The notes under the pieces: generated by a model
What the model saw: the letters and a program-made list of their open reading frames with translations, nothing else
The model's database searches: none
Told to the model about the DNA's origin: nothing
Position numbers and translations under genes: made by a program
Part shown: piece by piece, positions 1 through 9,611 of the stretch
Layout: each line of letters opens with the position of its first letter
How positions within the stretch are numbered: position 1 is the first letter of the stretch
Origin: Winogradskyella sediminis
Lineage (GTDB): Bacteria; Bacteroidota; Bacteroidia; Flavobacteriales; Flavobacteriaceae
Length of the DNA: 64,000 nt
Assembly: GCF_003387355.1 (NCBI RefSeq)
Contig: NZ_QUNH01000002.1
Coordinates: forward strand, 935,986 to 999,985
Reading direction: 5' to 3'

Positions 1-1139
1 TCAGAATAAGTCGCTTCTAAGTCCGTTGTACAATTGTCAGCCTCGTCTGTAACATCTCCTGTTATGGTGATGTCTGAAATATCTTCATCACATTCTATAG
101 TGATATCTGCAGGGACTGAGAATGTCGGCGCTGTAGTGTCTTGCACGGTGATTGTTTGAATATATGTCGTAATGTTATCGCAATCATCTGTTAAAGACCA
201 TGTTCTTGTAATCACAGAAGCACCAGAACAACTACCGTCTTCAATACTATCAGTGTACGTAGCATTAAGATCAACAGCGCAATTATCTGCTTCGTCTGTA
301 ACATCTCCCGTAATGTTGATGTCTGAAATATCTTCATCACATTCTAAAGTGATATCAGCAGGTCCTGTGAAGGTTGGTGCAGTTGTATCTTGAATTGTAA
401 TGGTTTGTACGTGAGTTGTAGTATTATCGCAATCATCGGCTAATGTCCAAGTTCTTGTGATTACAGAGGCTCCAGGGCAAGTTCCGTCTTCAATACTATC
501 TGTATACGTTGCCTCAAGACCTACAGCGCAATTATCCGCTTCATCAGTAACATCTCCTGTAATTGATACGTCTGTAATATCAACATCACATTCAAGGGTG
601 ATATCTGCAGGACCAGTGAAGGTTGGAGCAGTTGTATCTTGAATTGTAATGGTTTGTATGTGTGTTGTAGTATTATCACAGCCATCATTTAACGTCCACG
701 TTCTCGTAATCACAGAAGCACCAGGACAACTACCATCTTCAACACTATCCGTGTATGTTGCTTCAAGATCCACAGCACAATTATCTACTTCATCAGTAAC
801 ATCTCCTGTGATTGATAAATCAGTAACATCTATACCACATTCGACAGTAATATCTGCAGGACTAGTAAAAGTCGGTGCAGTCGTATCTTGTACTGTTATC
901 GTTTGTACTTTTGTTATTGTGTTGTCACAATCATCAGATAAAGACCATGCTCTAGAAATAACATAAGAACCAGAACATGCACCTTCTGTAATTGTATCTG
1001 CAAAGGTAGCTTTAAGATCAATAGAGCAATTATCAGCTTCATCATCTACGTAACCTGTAATAAATAAGTTGGAAGAATCATAATCACATTCTACTGTAAT
1101 ATCATCTGGGACAGTGAATGTTGGAGCAATATCATCATT
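1..1139 (-). repeat. 249-bp tandem repeats (83-residue HYR-like modules)
   Basis: Four full units and one cut by the edge repeat with an exact 249-bp period: 1139-891, 890-642, 641-393, 392-144 and 143 to the edge. Each encodes QDTTAPTF, a CDxDISDI-type strand, TGDVTDEADNCA, DSIEDGSCPGASVITRTW and DDCDNTTTHVQTITI. Inner units are very similar at DNA level, while the outermost (891-1139) is more diverged. The period is a multiple of three, so unit gain or loss would keep the frame. Confidence 0.9.
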
Positions 1140-4100
1140 TATAAAAATTGACTGGTAACACTCTACACTATTTAAAATTGTGGTTTCATTTGTGTCACGG
1201 ACGCCGTTCCCATTGGTATCTTCATAAGATATAATTGTATATGTTCTGGTAACATTTTGATTACATGTATTCTGATCTGGACTGTTCTGCGCTGTAATTT
1301 CAACAATGCCACATGCATTATCTCCTATCATGCCATCACCATTACCTAATGTTTCAAATTCATCTATAGAATAGGTTATTTGAGATGGTAGTTCACTATA
1401 ACATGTCAGAGTAGTATTTGAAAACGTTGGACAGCTTACTATAAATTCACAGCATATTGCGGCTTCGCCTGAAAGTGTAATAGTGTTACAAGAATTAGCA
1501 TCTTGAATATCAACACTGTAAGGTTCGTTGGCTGAAATAGCATCAGAGGTCCAAGTATAAGTGCCATCATTATTAGCTACCCACGTACCAGGCTGACCAA
1601 TTCCAATAGCTGTAAATGGTGCAGTTCCCGAAAAGGTTGCAACAATAGTATATGTTGTGTTATCCTCAGAACAAATTGTTTCCTCTTCTATTTCTAAAGA
1701 TATATCTGCATTTAATGTAACAGTTACTGCTAAACGATCTAAGCTTTCACAACCTTCAGCTGAGGTTTGAGTCGCGTAATAGGTGTTTCCGTCAATTAAA
1801 TTTTCCGTTGGGTCTAAAGCTTCTGTTTCGGTTGCACTAGCATACCAAAGAATAGTATCTCCAGTTGCGGTTAAGTCGGCAACGGTAGGCATACTAGAAG
1901 CACAAAATTCTTGATTAGTATTTCCGGTAGGAGCTGCTGTGGTATTTAGGCTCACTGTAATGGTAGCAGGCATTGATGGTGTGCCGATTATATCTGTAAT
2001 AATATATTCTACTGATGTTCCTGTGAATTCTGGTACCGCTTCAAATGTAACAACACCTGAAGTACTTACAGTAAATGTACCTTGACCAGGAATGGTAACA
2101 GTAGTGGTTGCTGCAGATGATACTGGGTCAATAAATTGAACTCCTGTAATATCAATATCGTAGGTTCCTGCAGAATCATTATCTAAAACATTAATTTCAA
2201 TAGCTGTATCGATGTCATCAGAAGTTGCACAAATAGAATCATCATCTGCCATTGGAATGATTAATTGTGAAGGACAACGTGCTCCATCACCTGGGTTTAT
2301 GTCAATTAATTCTCCATGAATTGTGGCATTTAAATTTCCAGTATGTGGCAATGCAATTCTGTAAATAGTTCCAGAACTGTTGTTTGCTATGTACATGTTA
2401 CCTAATGCATCCATGTAAGCTGTTCCGAATGCGTTAGTCGTTTCTGAACCTAAACCAGTGACAACTCCAAGATCATCAATCGTATTATTTCCAGTATTAA
2501 AACGTAATAATTTTCTGTTTGTAGTACTTGTTACCATGTAAATGTTACCATCTATAGGACTCACTACAATATCATTAATGGTAACATTGAAACTTAATAA
2601 GGTTGTTGATGTTAAATAGGCTGGACTCGATGGGTTTAAATCAATAGCAACAAATTTATCTTCACCATATAAGAATAGAATTCCATCATCGTTGATATCA
2701 CCAGAACTATAATCACCAATAGTAAAAGGACCAACGATAGGAAGATACTCTACATTACCAGAAGCATCTATTTTTACAATATTATTTGTGTTTTGTTGAA
2801 TTCCGTAGATATTATTGTCTAAGGTATTGTACCCAATACCATTAACAAACTGAGATTGAGAAGGATCTTCAATTAAAGGTGCTTTAATTAAAGTTTGAGC
2901 ATGTGTAGCTAAATTATAAGAGTATAATCCAGAAATAAAATTGTTGTCTTTATCTCTTTCGTTAATAATGATATAAGCAAAGCCATCATCACAGTTAAAA
3001 GGTGTGTTTAAGCATTCTGCAGGAGAAGCACCTGTTAAATCAATTGAGCCACATTTATCTTGAATTGTAATATTATAAGTTTCTACAACACTTTCAATCG
3101 GACCCGAAACCCAAGTGGTAGTACCATCATTGTTATCTGTAAATGTTCCTGATTGTCCATCGCCTGTAGCTGAAAAAGGAGCTGTACCAGTAAAAGTAGC
3201 TTCAATGGTATAAACTGTACCGTGCTCTACTGTACAACTTGTTTCTTCTGGCGCAACTAATTCTATTTCATTACTAAATTCCACTGTAACCGCGAATCTA
3301 TCGATACTTTCACAGCCTTCAGCATTTGTTTGTGAGGCGTAGTACGTTTCACCATTATCCAAAATAGTATCTAAGTCAATTGGGTTATCACTGTTTTCAC
3401 TTGCATACCAGATAATATTTTCACCAGATACTTGTAGGTCGGCCACTGTCGCATTTTCATTTTCACAAAACTCTTGAGTAGCAGAACCAATTGGTGCTTC
3501 AGTATTATTAAGATTAATAGAAATAACACCAGGATTAGAGGTGTATCCAAAATTATCTGCAATTGTATATTCTATTGAAGTTCCTGAGAATCCAGGCAAG
3601 GCTTCAAACGTAACTTCACCATTTGTTCCAAGCGTAAAAGTACCTTGACCAGCAATGGTTACTGAATTTGAAGGTAAATATGTATTAGGATCAATAAGTT
3701 CAACAGATGTTATATCAATAGGATATGTACCTTCAGAATCATTACCTGCAACATTTAAAGTCGTTTCAGTAATATCCGACGTAATACATACACTATCTGC
3801 AATAGCCATTGGCTTAGTTGCTTGCGAAGGACAACGTGCACCGTCTCCAGGGCTAACACCTGGTAAATTACTGTAAAACGTTGCTGTTAATCCTCCTAAA
3901 TGAGGTGTATTTATTTTATAGGTGTTTCCAGATACATTATTGGCAACATACATATTTCCTAAAGAGTCCATATATGCGGTTCCGAAAGAATTGGTAGCCT
4001 CAGATTCTAATCCGGCAACCTGTCCTAGGTTACTAACGGTATTCGTTGATGTATCAAATTTATATAATGCTCTTGCACCTGTACTGGTTAACATGTATAT

Positions 4101-4799
4101 GTTGTTATCAACCGGACTAAAAGCCATATCATTAATACCAACGGATTGTTGTAGCACAACGTTTGCTACTAAATAATCAGGACTTGTTGGGTTTAAATCT
4201 ATTGCGACGAATCTTCCTTGGCCATATAAGTATAAGATACCATTTTGGTCAATATCACCAGAAGGATAATTATTACCAATTAAACCTGTAACGGGTAACA
4301 ATTCGATATCACCATTGCTGTCAATTTTTACAATGTTATTGCTTCCTTGTAATAACCCATATAAGTAATTGTCTACAATGTTATACCCAAGTCCATTTAT
4401 AAACTGAGACGTTGTGGTCTCATCTATAATTGGATCTTTAATAACTGAAAGAGAATTCGTTGATAAATCAAAAGCATATAAACCTGTAACATTACCGTTA
4501 GAGCTACTGGCATTAGTTAATATATAACCAAAACCATTACTACAACCAAAAGGTGTATCTGCTTCTCCAATATTCGCTTTTTGCAAACTAGTATAATTAG
4601 AAGCTTTATGAAGTAAAAATGGTGCGTTTGTAGAACTGAAATCTTCAGATGGGACTTGCTTTGTCTTCAGCGCTTTATTATTTGGAATTAAAACTTGACC
4701 AAAAGAATAAAAATTAATCAGAACTAACGTCATGATAAACACCAATCTCATAAGAGACGTTCTAGGTGTTTTCGATTTGGGATTGTATAAATGTTTCAT
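1..4799 (-). CDS. Giant secreted repeat protein (adhesin-like), C-terminus beyond left edge
   Basis: An open frame runs from ATG at 4799 to the window edge without a stop (1,599 codons visible). Residues 1-35 form a signal peptide with hydrophobic core LVFIMTLVLINFYSFGQ; an internal Met at residue 17 could be the true start. Two tandem units of 519 residues follow. Each has a DUF6923/beta-propeller-like part (FVAIDLNP, FGTAYMD, GDGARCPSQ), a cadherin-like part (GTFTLGTNGEVTFEALPGFS), and Ig-like parts with EFCENENATVADL and GCESIDRFAVTV. From about residue 1221 come 83-residue HYR-like repeats (DTTAPTFTGPADITLECD). This architecture is typical of Bacteroidota proteins secreted by the type IX system with a C-terminal sorting or gliding-motility domain, which would lie outside the window. 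A role in surface adhesion is inferred. Confidence 0.85.
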   Translation of the reverse strand, partial: MKHLYNPKSKTPRTSLMRLVFIMTLVLINFYSFGQVLIPNNKALKTKQVPSEDFSSTNAPFLLHKASNYTSLQKANIGEADTPFGCSNGFGYILTNASSSNGNVTGLYAFDLSTNSLSVIKDPIIDETTTSQFINGLGYNIVDNYLYGLLQGSNNIVKIDSNGDIELLPVTGLIGNNYPSGDIDQNGILYLYGQGRFVAIDLNPTSPDYLVANVVLQQSVGINDMAFSPVDNNIYMLTSTGARALYKFDTSTNTVSNLGQVAGLESEATNSFGTAYMDSLGNMYVANNVSGNTYKINTPHLGGLTATFYSNLPGVSPGDGARCPSQATKPMAIADSVCITSDITETTLNVAGNDSEGTYPIDITSVELIDPNTYLPSNSVTIAGQGTFTLGTNGEVTFEALPGFSGTSIEYTIADNFGYTSNPGVISINLNNTEAPIGSATQEFCENENATVADLQVSGENIIWYASENSDNPIDLDTILDNGETYYASQTNAEGCESIDRFAVTVEFSNEIELVAPEETSCTVEHGTVYTIEATFTGTAPFSATGDGQSGTFTDNNDGTTTWVSGPIESVVETYNITIQDKCGSIDLTGASPAECLNTPFNCDDGFAYIIINERDKDNNFISGLYSYNLATHAQTLIKAPLIEDPSQSQFVNGIGYNTLDNNIYGIQQNTNNIVKIDASGNVEYLPIVGPFTIGDYSSGDINDDGILFLYGEDKFVAIDLNPSSPAYLTSTTLLSFNVTINDIVVSPIDGNIYMVTSTTNRKLLRFNTGNNTIDDLGVVTGLGSETTNAFGTAYMDALGNMYIANNSSGTIYRIALPHTGNLNATIHGELIDINPGDGARCPSQLIIPMADDDSICATSDDIDTAIEINVLDNDSAGTYDIDITGVQFIDPVSSAATTTVTIPGQGTFTVSTSGVVTFEAVPEFTGTSVEYIITDIIGTPSMPATITVSLNTTAAPTGNTNQEFCASSMPTVADLTATGDTILWYASATETEALDPTENLIDGNTYYATQTSAEGCESLDRLAVTVTLNADISLEIEEETICSEDNTTYTIVATFSGTAPFTAIGIGQPGTWVANNDGTYTWTSDAISANEPYSVDIQDANSCNTITLSGEAAICCEFIVSCPTFSNTTLTCYSELPSQITYSIDEFETLGNGDGMIGDNACGIVEITAQNSPDQNTCNQNVTRTYTIISYEDTNGNGVRDTNETTILNSVECYQSIFINDDIAPTFTVPDDITVECDYDSSNLFITGYVDDEADNCSIDLKATFADTITEGACSGSYVISRAWSLSDDCDNTITKVQTITVQDTTAPTFTSPADITVECGIDVTDLSITGDVTDEVDNCAVDLEATYTDSVEDGSCPGASVITRTWTLNDGCDNTTTHIQTITIQDTTAPTFTGPADITLECDVDITDVSITGDVTDEADNCAVGLEATYTDSIEDGTCPGASVITRTWTLADDCDNTTTHVQTITIQDTTAPTFTGPADITLECDEDISDINITGDVTDEADNCAVDLNATYTDSIEDGSCSGASVITRTWSLTDDCDNITTYIQTITVQDTTAPTFSVPADITIECDEDISDITITGDVTDEADNCTTDLEATYS

Positions 4800-4824
4800 C
4801 TTAAGCTTTTTTAAGTAAATCAGG

Positions 4825-5088
4825 TTATGATTGCTTTAAAATATGATTTTGAGTTATATAGTTTGAAAAGGTCTGAAAAATATAAGGCTGTAAATGTTTG
4901 TAATTATAGTTATCATAATGATACAGATAACTTTTAGCTTCCGTTGTATTGGTTAGTGATAGAGTTAAACACGCTGTTGCTAAGTTGTAGTCAGCAATAG
5001 CACAACGGTCAGCGGACAGCTTATTGCTTAACTTACTTGATGATGAAAATCCTGACGTAAAACACATACTAGGTAAAATTATTTTCAT
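4825..5088 (-). CDS. Hypothetical 87-residue ORF upstream of the giant repeat protein
   Basis: This 87-codon ORF lies on the same strand, 25 bp upstream of the giant repeat protein start, so both could share a transcript. The product is rich in Ser, Asn and Tyr. It has no clear signal peptide or transmembrane segment and no family that I recognise. It may be a chance ORF in the leader region of the large gene; position and strand are the only support. Confidence 0.3.
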   Translation of the reverse strand: MKIILPSMCFTSGFSSSSKLSNKLSADRCAIADYNLATACLTLSLTNTTEAKSYLYHYDNYNYKHLQPYIFQTFSNYITQNHILKQS

Positions 5089-5411
5089 ATTTAAAATTGA
5101 TTAACAAATTTTATGTTCGCTTAGCGATGTTTTTTTTTTATTGATGAAATACATCAATCACTTATTAAACAAAAATTATGTTTGTTTAATTGAATAATTC
5201 AAATATTTAGAGGGAGGGATTTTGATACTTTACTACCAAAAATGGATTTATTAATATATTTTTTATTTGGGGCGTTTTACATTAATTTTACATAGCAAAA
5301 TAACTTATAACTTAACTGATAATCAAATATTCAAGTTGAAGCGGCAATATAATCGTCAAAACGGACATATGCAACCTTTTGTCGAAAAAAAACGTATTTT
5401 ATCGATAATTT
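5089..5411. other. Intergenic region between divergent units
   Basis: This AT-rich divergent spacer separates the minus-strand repeat-protein unit from the plus-strand polyphosphate operon. It must hold both promoters, but I see no exact TAnnTTTG box. The nearest minus-strand match is TTTG at about 5200 followed by TAATTTTTG, one base too long. No ORF, tRNA or stable hairpin stands out. Confidence 0.5.
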
Positions 5412-5900
5412 ATGAAAGAAATTTTACTTATTAGACATGGTAAATCCTCGTGGAAGTACGATGTACCGGACTATGACAGGCCTTTAAAGGATCGAGGTAG
5501 GGAAGACTCTAATTTGGTGGCTAAAGCGCTTGCAATGAAAGAGGATATTTCTCATGTGGTTTTTTCCAGTCCAGCAAAAAGAGCGCTAAGTACCTGTAAA
5601 ATTTTTACTAACTCCTTAGGCATTTCGGAGGACAACATTACCATAGTTGAGGATTTATACGATTTCGATGGTAGAAACGTCATTAACTTTATGAAATCAT
5701 TACCAAATGAATTAAATAAGGTTATGATTTTTGGTCACAATCATGCATTCACGTCAATTTCTAATATATTTGGGGATACATTTATAGATAATCTTCCTAC
5801 AAGCGGTTTAGTAAAGCTAATCTTTAATATTGAAGATTGGAAAGACCTTGAAAAAGGAAGAACAGAATTTATAATTATCCCAAAGGATTTAAAAGAATGA
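5412..5900 (+). CDS. sixA: SixA-like histidine phosphatase
   Basis: A histidine phosphatase superfamily protein of 162 residues, the usual size for SixA. The catalytic phosphohistidine motif LLIRHGKSSW is at residues 5-14 (His9). DRPLKDRGRED supplies the downstream family signature, and the second catalytic histidine is in IFGHNHAF near residue 112. SixA proteins dephosphorylate phosphohistidine, but in Bacteroidota the substrate is unproven. The stop overlaps the ppk1 start as ATGA, so it is translationally coupled to polyphosphate kinase. A role in polyphosphate or phosphate signalling is inferred from that context. Confidence 0.85.
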   Translation: MKEILLIRHGKSSWKYDVPDYDRPLKDRGREDSNLVAKALAMKEDISHVVFSSPAKRALSTCKIFTNSLGISEDNITIVEDLYDFDGRNVINFMKSLPNELNKVMIFGHNHAFTSISNIFGDTFIDNLPTSGLVKLIFNIEDWKDLEKGRTEFIIIPKDLKE

Positions 5901-7951
5901 CAAAAGACAAAAACATTTATATTAACAGGGAATTAAGCTGGTTAAAATTTAATGAGCGTGTATTGCAAGAAGCTGCAGATAAAGATGTACCACTGATTGA
6001 AAGACTTCGTTTTTTAGGTATATTTTCTAACAATTTAGATGAATTTTTTAAGGTTAGATATGCAACAGTAAAGCGTATTTACGAAGCTGGAAAAGGTGGA
6101 AAATCGGAATTAGGAGGCATCAAAGCAGGTGATTTATTAGAAGAAATTACACAAATTGTTATCGCCCAACAAAGTTATAGTTTAGAGATTTTAGAAGAGA
6201 TAGATTTAGAGCTTGGACGAGAAAATATTCATGTTATTAACGAGACCGAAATTAAAGGGATTCATCACGATTTTATTAAAAACTATTTCTATCAAGAACT
6301 GAGTCCAGCGTTAGTGGTTATAATGCTAAATGAAGATGTGGCTTTGCCAGAACTTATGGATATTTCCGCCTATTTAACGGTAAAGATGACCAATTTAGAA
6401 GGAAAAGATCAGGTGGCTTTAATAGAAATTTCTTCTACCATGGATCGCTTTGTGGTATTGCCTAGCATCGATGAGGCTAACTATATCATTATGGTTGATG
6501 ATATTTTAAGATATTGCTTAGATGACATATTTAATATCTTTAAATACGATAGTATCAGTGCGCACATGATTAAGATTACTAGAGATGGAGAGTTAGATTT
6601 CGATAGTGATTTAAGTAAAAGTTTTATCGATAAACTGTCAGAAAGTGTTAAGGATAGACAAAGTGGACAGCCAGTGCGATTTGTTTATGATATGAACATC
6701 AATGAAGACACATTAAGTTTTCTTTTAAAACATATGTCTATCGATAAAAAAGAGAGTATTATTCCTGGTGGAAGATATCACAATCGAAGAGATTACATGA
6801 ATTTTCCAAGTTTGGGTAGAACCGATTTACTCTACGATAAGATTAAACCACTTCCGGTAAAAGGATTGAGCTTAGAAGAGAGTATTTTTAAAACTATTGC
6901 CCAAAAGGATTATATGGTTTATACTCCTTATCATACTTTCTCGTACATCGTTAAGTTTTTAAGAGAAGCGGCATTAGATCCTCAGGTTAAAACTATAAAA
7001 ATCACAATTTATAGGTTGGCTCAAATATCTCATGTGGCCAGTTCTTTAATAAATGCTGCTAAAAATGGTAAAAAAGTAACGGTTTCTATTGAGCTTAGAG
7101 CACGTTTTGATGAAGCTGCTAATATCAATTATGCCGAGCAAATGCAAGATGAAGGTATTAAAATGTTCTTTGGTGTAACAGGTTTAAAAGTGCATTGTAA
7201 AATGTGTGTTATTGAACGCGAAGAACAAGATAAATTGGTGAGATACGGTTTTATTAGTACAGGAAACTTTAATGAATCTACAGCCAAAGTTTATACGGAT
7301 TTTACTTTAATGACCGCAAATTCTAAAATCTTAAAAGAAATTAATAAGGTCTTCGATTTTTTTGAAGTCAATTATAAAATTAACAGATACAAACATATTA
7401 TTACCTCACCACACTATACCAGAACCAAGTTGTTTAATTTAATAGACAAGGAAATAGAATGTGCTCAAAATGGTAAACCCGCTTATATTAAACTAAAAAT
7501 GAATAGCATTAGTAGCTATAAAATGATAGATAAATTATATGAAGCGAGTAGAGCTGGTGTGAAAATTCAGATGATTGTTAGAGGACTTTGTTGTCTGGTT
7601 CCAGGCATTAAAGGTATGAGTGAAAACATTGAAGTTATTAGTATTATAGATAAGTTTTTAGAACATACTAGGCTTTATATTTTCTCTAATAACGACAATC
7701 CTAAAATTTATATTTCCTCTGCAGATTGGATGACACGGAACATCGATAATAGGGTAGAAGTCAGTTGTCCTATTTATGATGAAGATATTAAAAATGAATT
7801 ACAACATTTATATGATATTTGTTGGAACGATAATGTAAAAGCGCGTATTATAAATGAACATCAAGACAATTCTTACAAAAGAAATGATAAGCCTAAAGTA
7901 AGAGCGCAATTTGATACATATAAATATTACTTAAATAAATTAGAAAGATAA
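5897..7951 (+). CDS. ppk1: Polyphosphate kinase 1
   Basis: PPK1 reversibly polymerises the gamma-phosphate of ATP into polyphosphate. The 684-residue length is normal for the family. The N-terminal signature RELSWLKFNERVLQEA is present. The autophosphorylated histidine is in LKVHCKMCVIE (His433), followed by STGNFNESTAKVYTD. A second conserved histidine lies in LEHTRLYIF (His590), followed by ISSADWMTRNIDNR. The gene starts inside the stop of sixA (ATGA overlap) and is followed 2 bp later by ppx, so synthesis and degradation of polyphosphate are encoded together. Confidence 0.97.
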   Translation: MTKDKNIYINRELSWLKFNERVLQEAADKDVPLIERLRFLGIFSNNLDEFFKVRYATVKRIYEAGKGGKSELGGIKAGDLLEEITQIVIAQQSYSLEILEEIDLELGRENIHVINETEIKGIHHDFIKNYFYQELSPALVVIMLNEDVALPELMDISAYLTVKMTNLEGKDQVALIEISSTMDRFVVLPSIDEANYIIMVDDILRYCLDDIFNIFKYDSISAHMIKITRDGELDFDSDLSKSFIDKLSESVKDRQSGQPVRFVYDMNINEDTLSFLLKHMSIDKKESIIPGGRYHNRRDYMNFPSLGRTDLLYDKIKPLPVKGLSLEESIFKTIAQKDYMVYTPYHTFSYIVKFLREAALDPQVKTIKITIYRLAQISHVASSLINAAKNGKKVTVSIELRARFDEAANINYAEQMQDEGIKMFFGVTGLKVHCKMCVIEREEQDKLVRYGFISTGNFNESTAKVYTDFTLMTANSKILKEINKVFDFFEVNYKINRYKHIITSPHYTRTKLFNLIDKEIECAQNGKPAYIKLKMNSISSYKMIDKLYEASRAGVKIQMIVRGLCCLVPGIKGMSENIEVISIIDKFLEHTRLYIFSNNDNPKIYISSADWMTRNIDNRVEVSCPIYDEDIKNELQHLYDICWNDNVKARIINEHQDNSYKRNDKPKVRAQFDTYKYYLNKLER

Positions 7952-7953
7952 TT

Positions 7954-8859
7954 ATGCTGAAGATACAGAAATTTGCGGCTATCGATATTGGATCTAATGC
8001 TGTAAGGTTGTTAATTTCTAATATTATAGAACAAGATGATGAACCTACAATATTTAAAAAAAACTCATTAGTACGTGTGCCCATTAGACTTGGAGCTGAT
8101 GTGTTTTTAAAAGGGGAAATATCGGAATATAACCAAGAACGTATGTTAGATACCATGAAAGCGTTTAGTCTCATCATAAAATCGCATGGAGTATCTAGAT
8201 ATAAAGCTTGTGCTACATCTGCAATGAGGGAAGCTAGTAACAGCGTACCTTTATCTGAGAAAATATTTGAAACTTGCGGTATAAATATTGAAACTATTGA
8301 TGGCGAAGAAGAAGCGGCTATAATCGCGGCAACCGATTTACAATCATTTATAAACCCAAACAGAACATACCTTTATGTAGATGTTGGTGGTGGGAGTACT
8401 GAGTTTTCTATTATACACAATGGTGATAAGAAAATATCGAGATCATTTAAAATAGGAACGGTAAGATTATTAAATGATATTGTAAAAAGCGAAACATGGC
8501 AACAAGTAGAACATTGGATTAAAGAAAACACCAAACAATACGATAAAATAGAGTTAATCGGATCTGGTGGTAATATCAATAAGATTTTTAAAATCTCTGG
8601 TAAAAATGTGGGTAAACCATTAACCTATTTTTATCTCACTAGCTATTATAAAATGCTTCAAAATTATTCTTACGAAGAGCGCATTACAAAATTAAACCTA
8701 AATCAGGATAGGGCTGATGTGATTATTCCAGCCACCAGAATATACTTATCTGCAATGAAGTGGAGTGGTGCAAAAGATATTTATGTACCTAAAATAGGAC
8801 TTTCAGATGGTATAATAAAAAGTATGTATTACGAAACAGTTTCTAGTATTGAAGTTTAG
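7954..8859 (+). CDS. ppx: Exopolyphosphatase (Ppx/GppA family)
   Basis: A Ppx/GppA phosphatase of the actin-like ATPase fold, which releases phosphate from polyphosphate ends or hydrolyses pppGpp. The phosphate-1 motif FAAIDIGSNAVRLLI is at residues 7-21. DGEEEAAI and the phosphate-2 motif VDVGGGSTEFSI follow. At 301 residues it has only the two core domains and lacks the C-terminal HD-like domains of longer enzymes, as is usual in Bacteroidota. It is last in the sixA-ppk1-ppx operon. Which substrate is preferred cannot be told from sequence. Confidence 0.92.
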   Translation: MLKIQKFAAIDIGSNAVRLLISNIIEQDDEPTIFKKNSLVRVPIRLGADVFLKGEISEYNQERMLDTMKAFSLIIKSHGVSRYKACATSAMREASNSVPLSEKIFETCGINIETIDGEEEAAIIAATDLQSFINPNRTYLYVDVGGGSTEFSIIHNGDKKISRSFKIGTVRLLNDIVKSETWQQVEHWIKENTKQYDKIELIGSGGNINKIFKISGKNVGKPLTYFYLTSYYKMLQNYSYEERITKLNLNQDRADVIIPATRIYLSAMKWSGAKDIYVPKIGLSDGIIKSMYYETVSSIEV

Positions 8860-8965
8860 TTTTTAGAAATTTTAATCCATTTATCCGATTTTTTTCTATC
8901 TAGACCTATTAATTTATAGGGATTTATTATTTAATATATATTCGTAGTCTCAAATCTAATTAATT

Positions 8966-9496
8966 ATGAAAAAATACGTAGTTGCCTTATTATTAGTTGC
9001 TTTTACATCTGTAGCAATGTCCCAAGATATTTTATATGGTGTTAGAGGTGCGTTAAATGTCTCTAATGTAGACTTTGATCCAGACGCTGATTTTGAAAAT
9101 AAACACAGAAATGGCTTTGCTTTTGCTGGTTTTGTTGATTTTAGTTTATCAGATAATTTATCTTTACTTACGGAATTACAATGGTCTGCAGAAGGAGCAG
9201 AAGAAAGAAACCTGAGAGCTGACTATTTAAAACTACCAATTCTGCTTAGATTCGCTATATCAGATGATTTATTATTAGGTGTTGGTCCTCAAATTGCTTT
9301 AAAAACATGGGAGTATGAAGATGCCTTTTCAACATTTGCTTTTTCGGGTGTTGCAGGCCTAGAATATATGATTACAGATGAATTGTTTTTAGATGCTCGG
9401 TATTATTACGGTATTACAAATATTCTTGAAGAGGATGTTACTGACGTAGAAGCTAAAAACCATGTCATTCAATTTGGTTTTGGAATTAAGCTATAG
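8966..9496 (+). CDS. Small outer-membrane beta-barrel protein (PorT-like)
   Basis: A 176-residue protein with a clear signal peptide (MKKYVVALLLVAFTSVAMSQ, cleavage after about residue 20). Alternating hydrophobic/polar strands follow, including YGVRGALNVSNV and LDARYYYGITNI, and the end HVIQFGFGIKL fits a beta-barrel C-terminal strand. The PorT/OmpW-type eight-strand barrel family fits. A TATATTCG box about 25 bp ahead suggests its own promoter, and a terminator follows at 9521. Function unknown. Confidence 0.75.
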   Translation: MKKYVVALLLVAFTSVAMSQDILYGVRGALNVSNVDFDPDADFENKHRNGFAFAGFVDFSLSDNLSLLTELQWSAEGAEERNLRADYLKLPILLRFAISDDLLLGVGPQIALKTWEYEDAFSTFAFSGVAGLEYMITDELFLDARYYYGITNILEEDVTDVEAKNHVIQFGFGIKL

Positions 9497-9520
9497 AACA
9501 CAACGTTAATTTATATAAAT

Positions 9521-9554
9521 AAAAAAGCCTTAACTTTTGTTGAGGCTTTTTTTT
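9521..9554 (+). terminator. Intrinsic terminator after the small OMP gene
   Basis: The stem AAGCCTTAAC / TTGAGGCTT with a short loop is followed by eight T residues. It lies 25 bp after the stop at 9496. Confidence 0.85.
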
Positions 9555-9611
9555 ATTGGGTTTTATAGCTGTTATAATCTAATTGAAATTAAATATCATT
9601 TGATTATATTA

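Noticed and set aside
172..966. Plus-strand ORFs over the repeat region
   Set aside because: They are antisense shadows of the minus-strand repeat protein, and their similarity only mirrors the repeats.
1..1139. Regular 249-bp repeats as a CRISPR array or satellite
   Set aside because: They are in-frame protein repeats inside one long open frame; unit length and lack of variable spacers exclude CRISPR.
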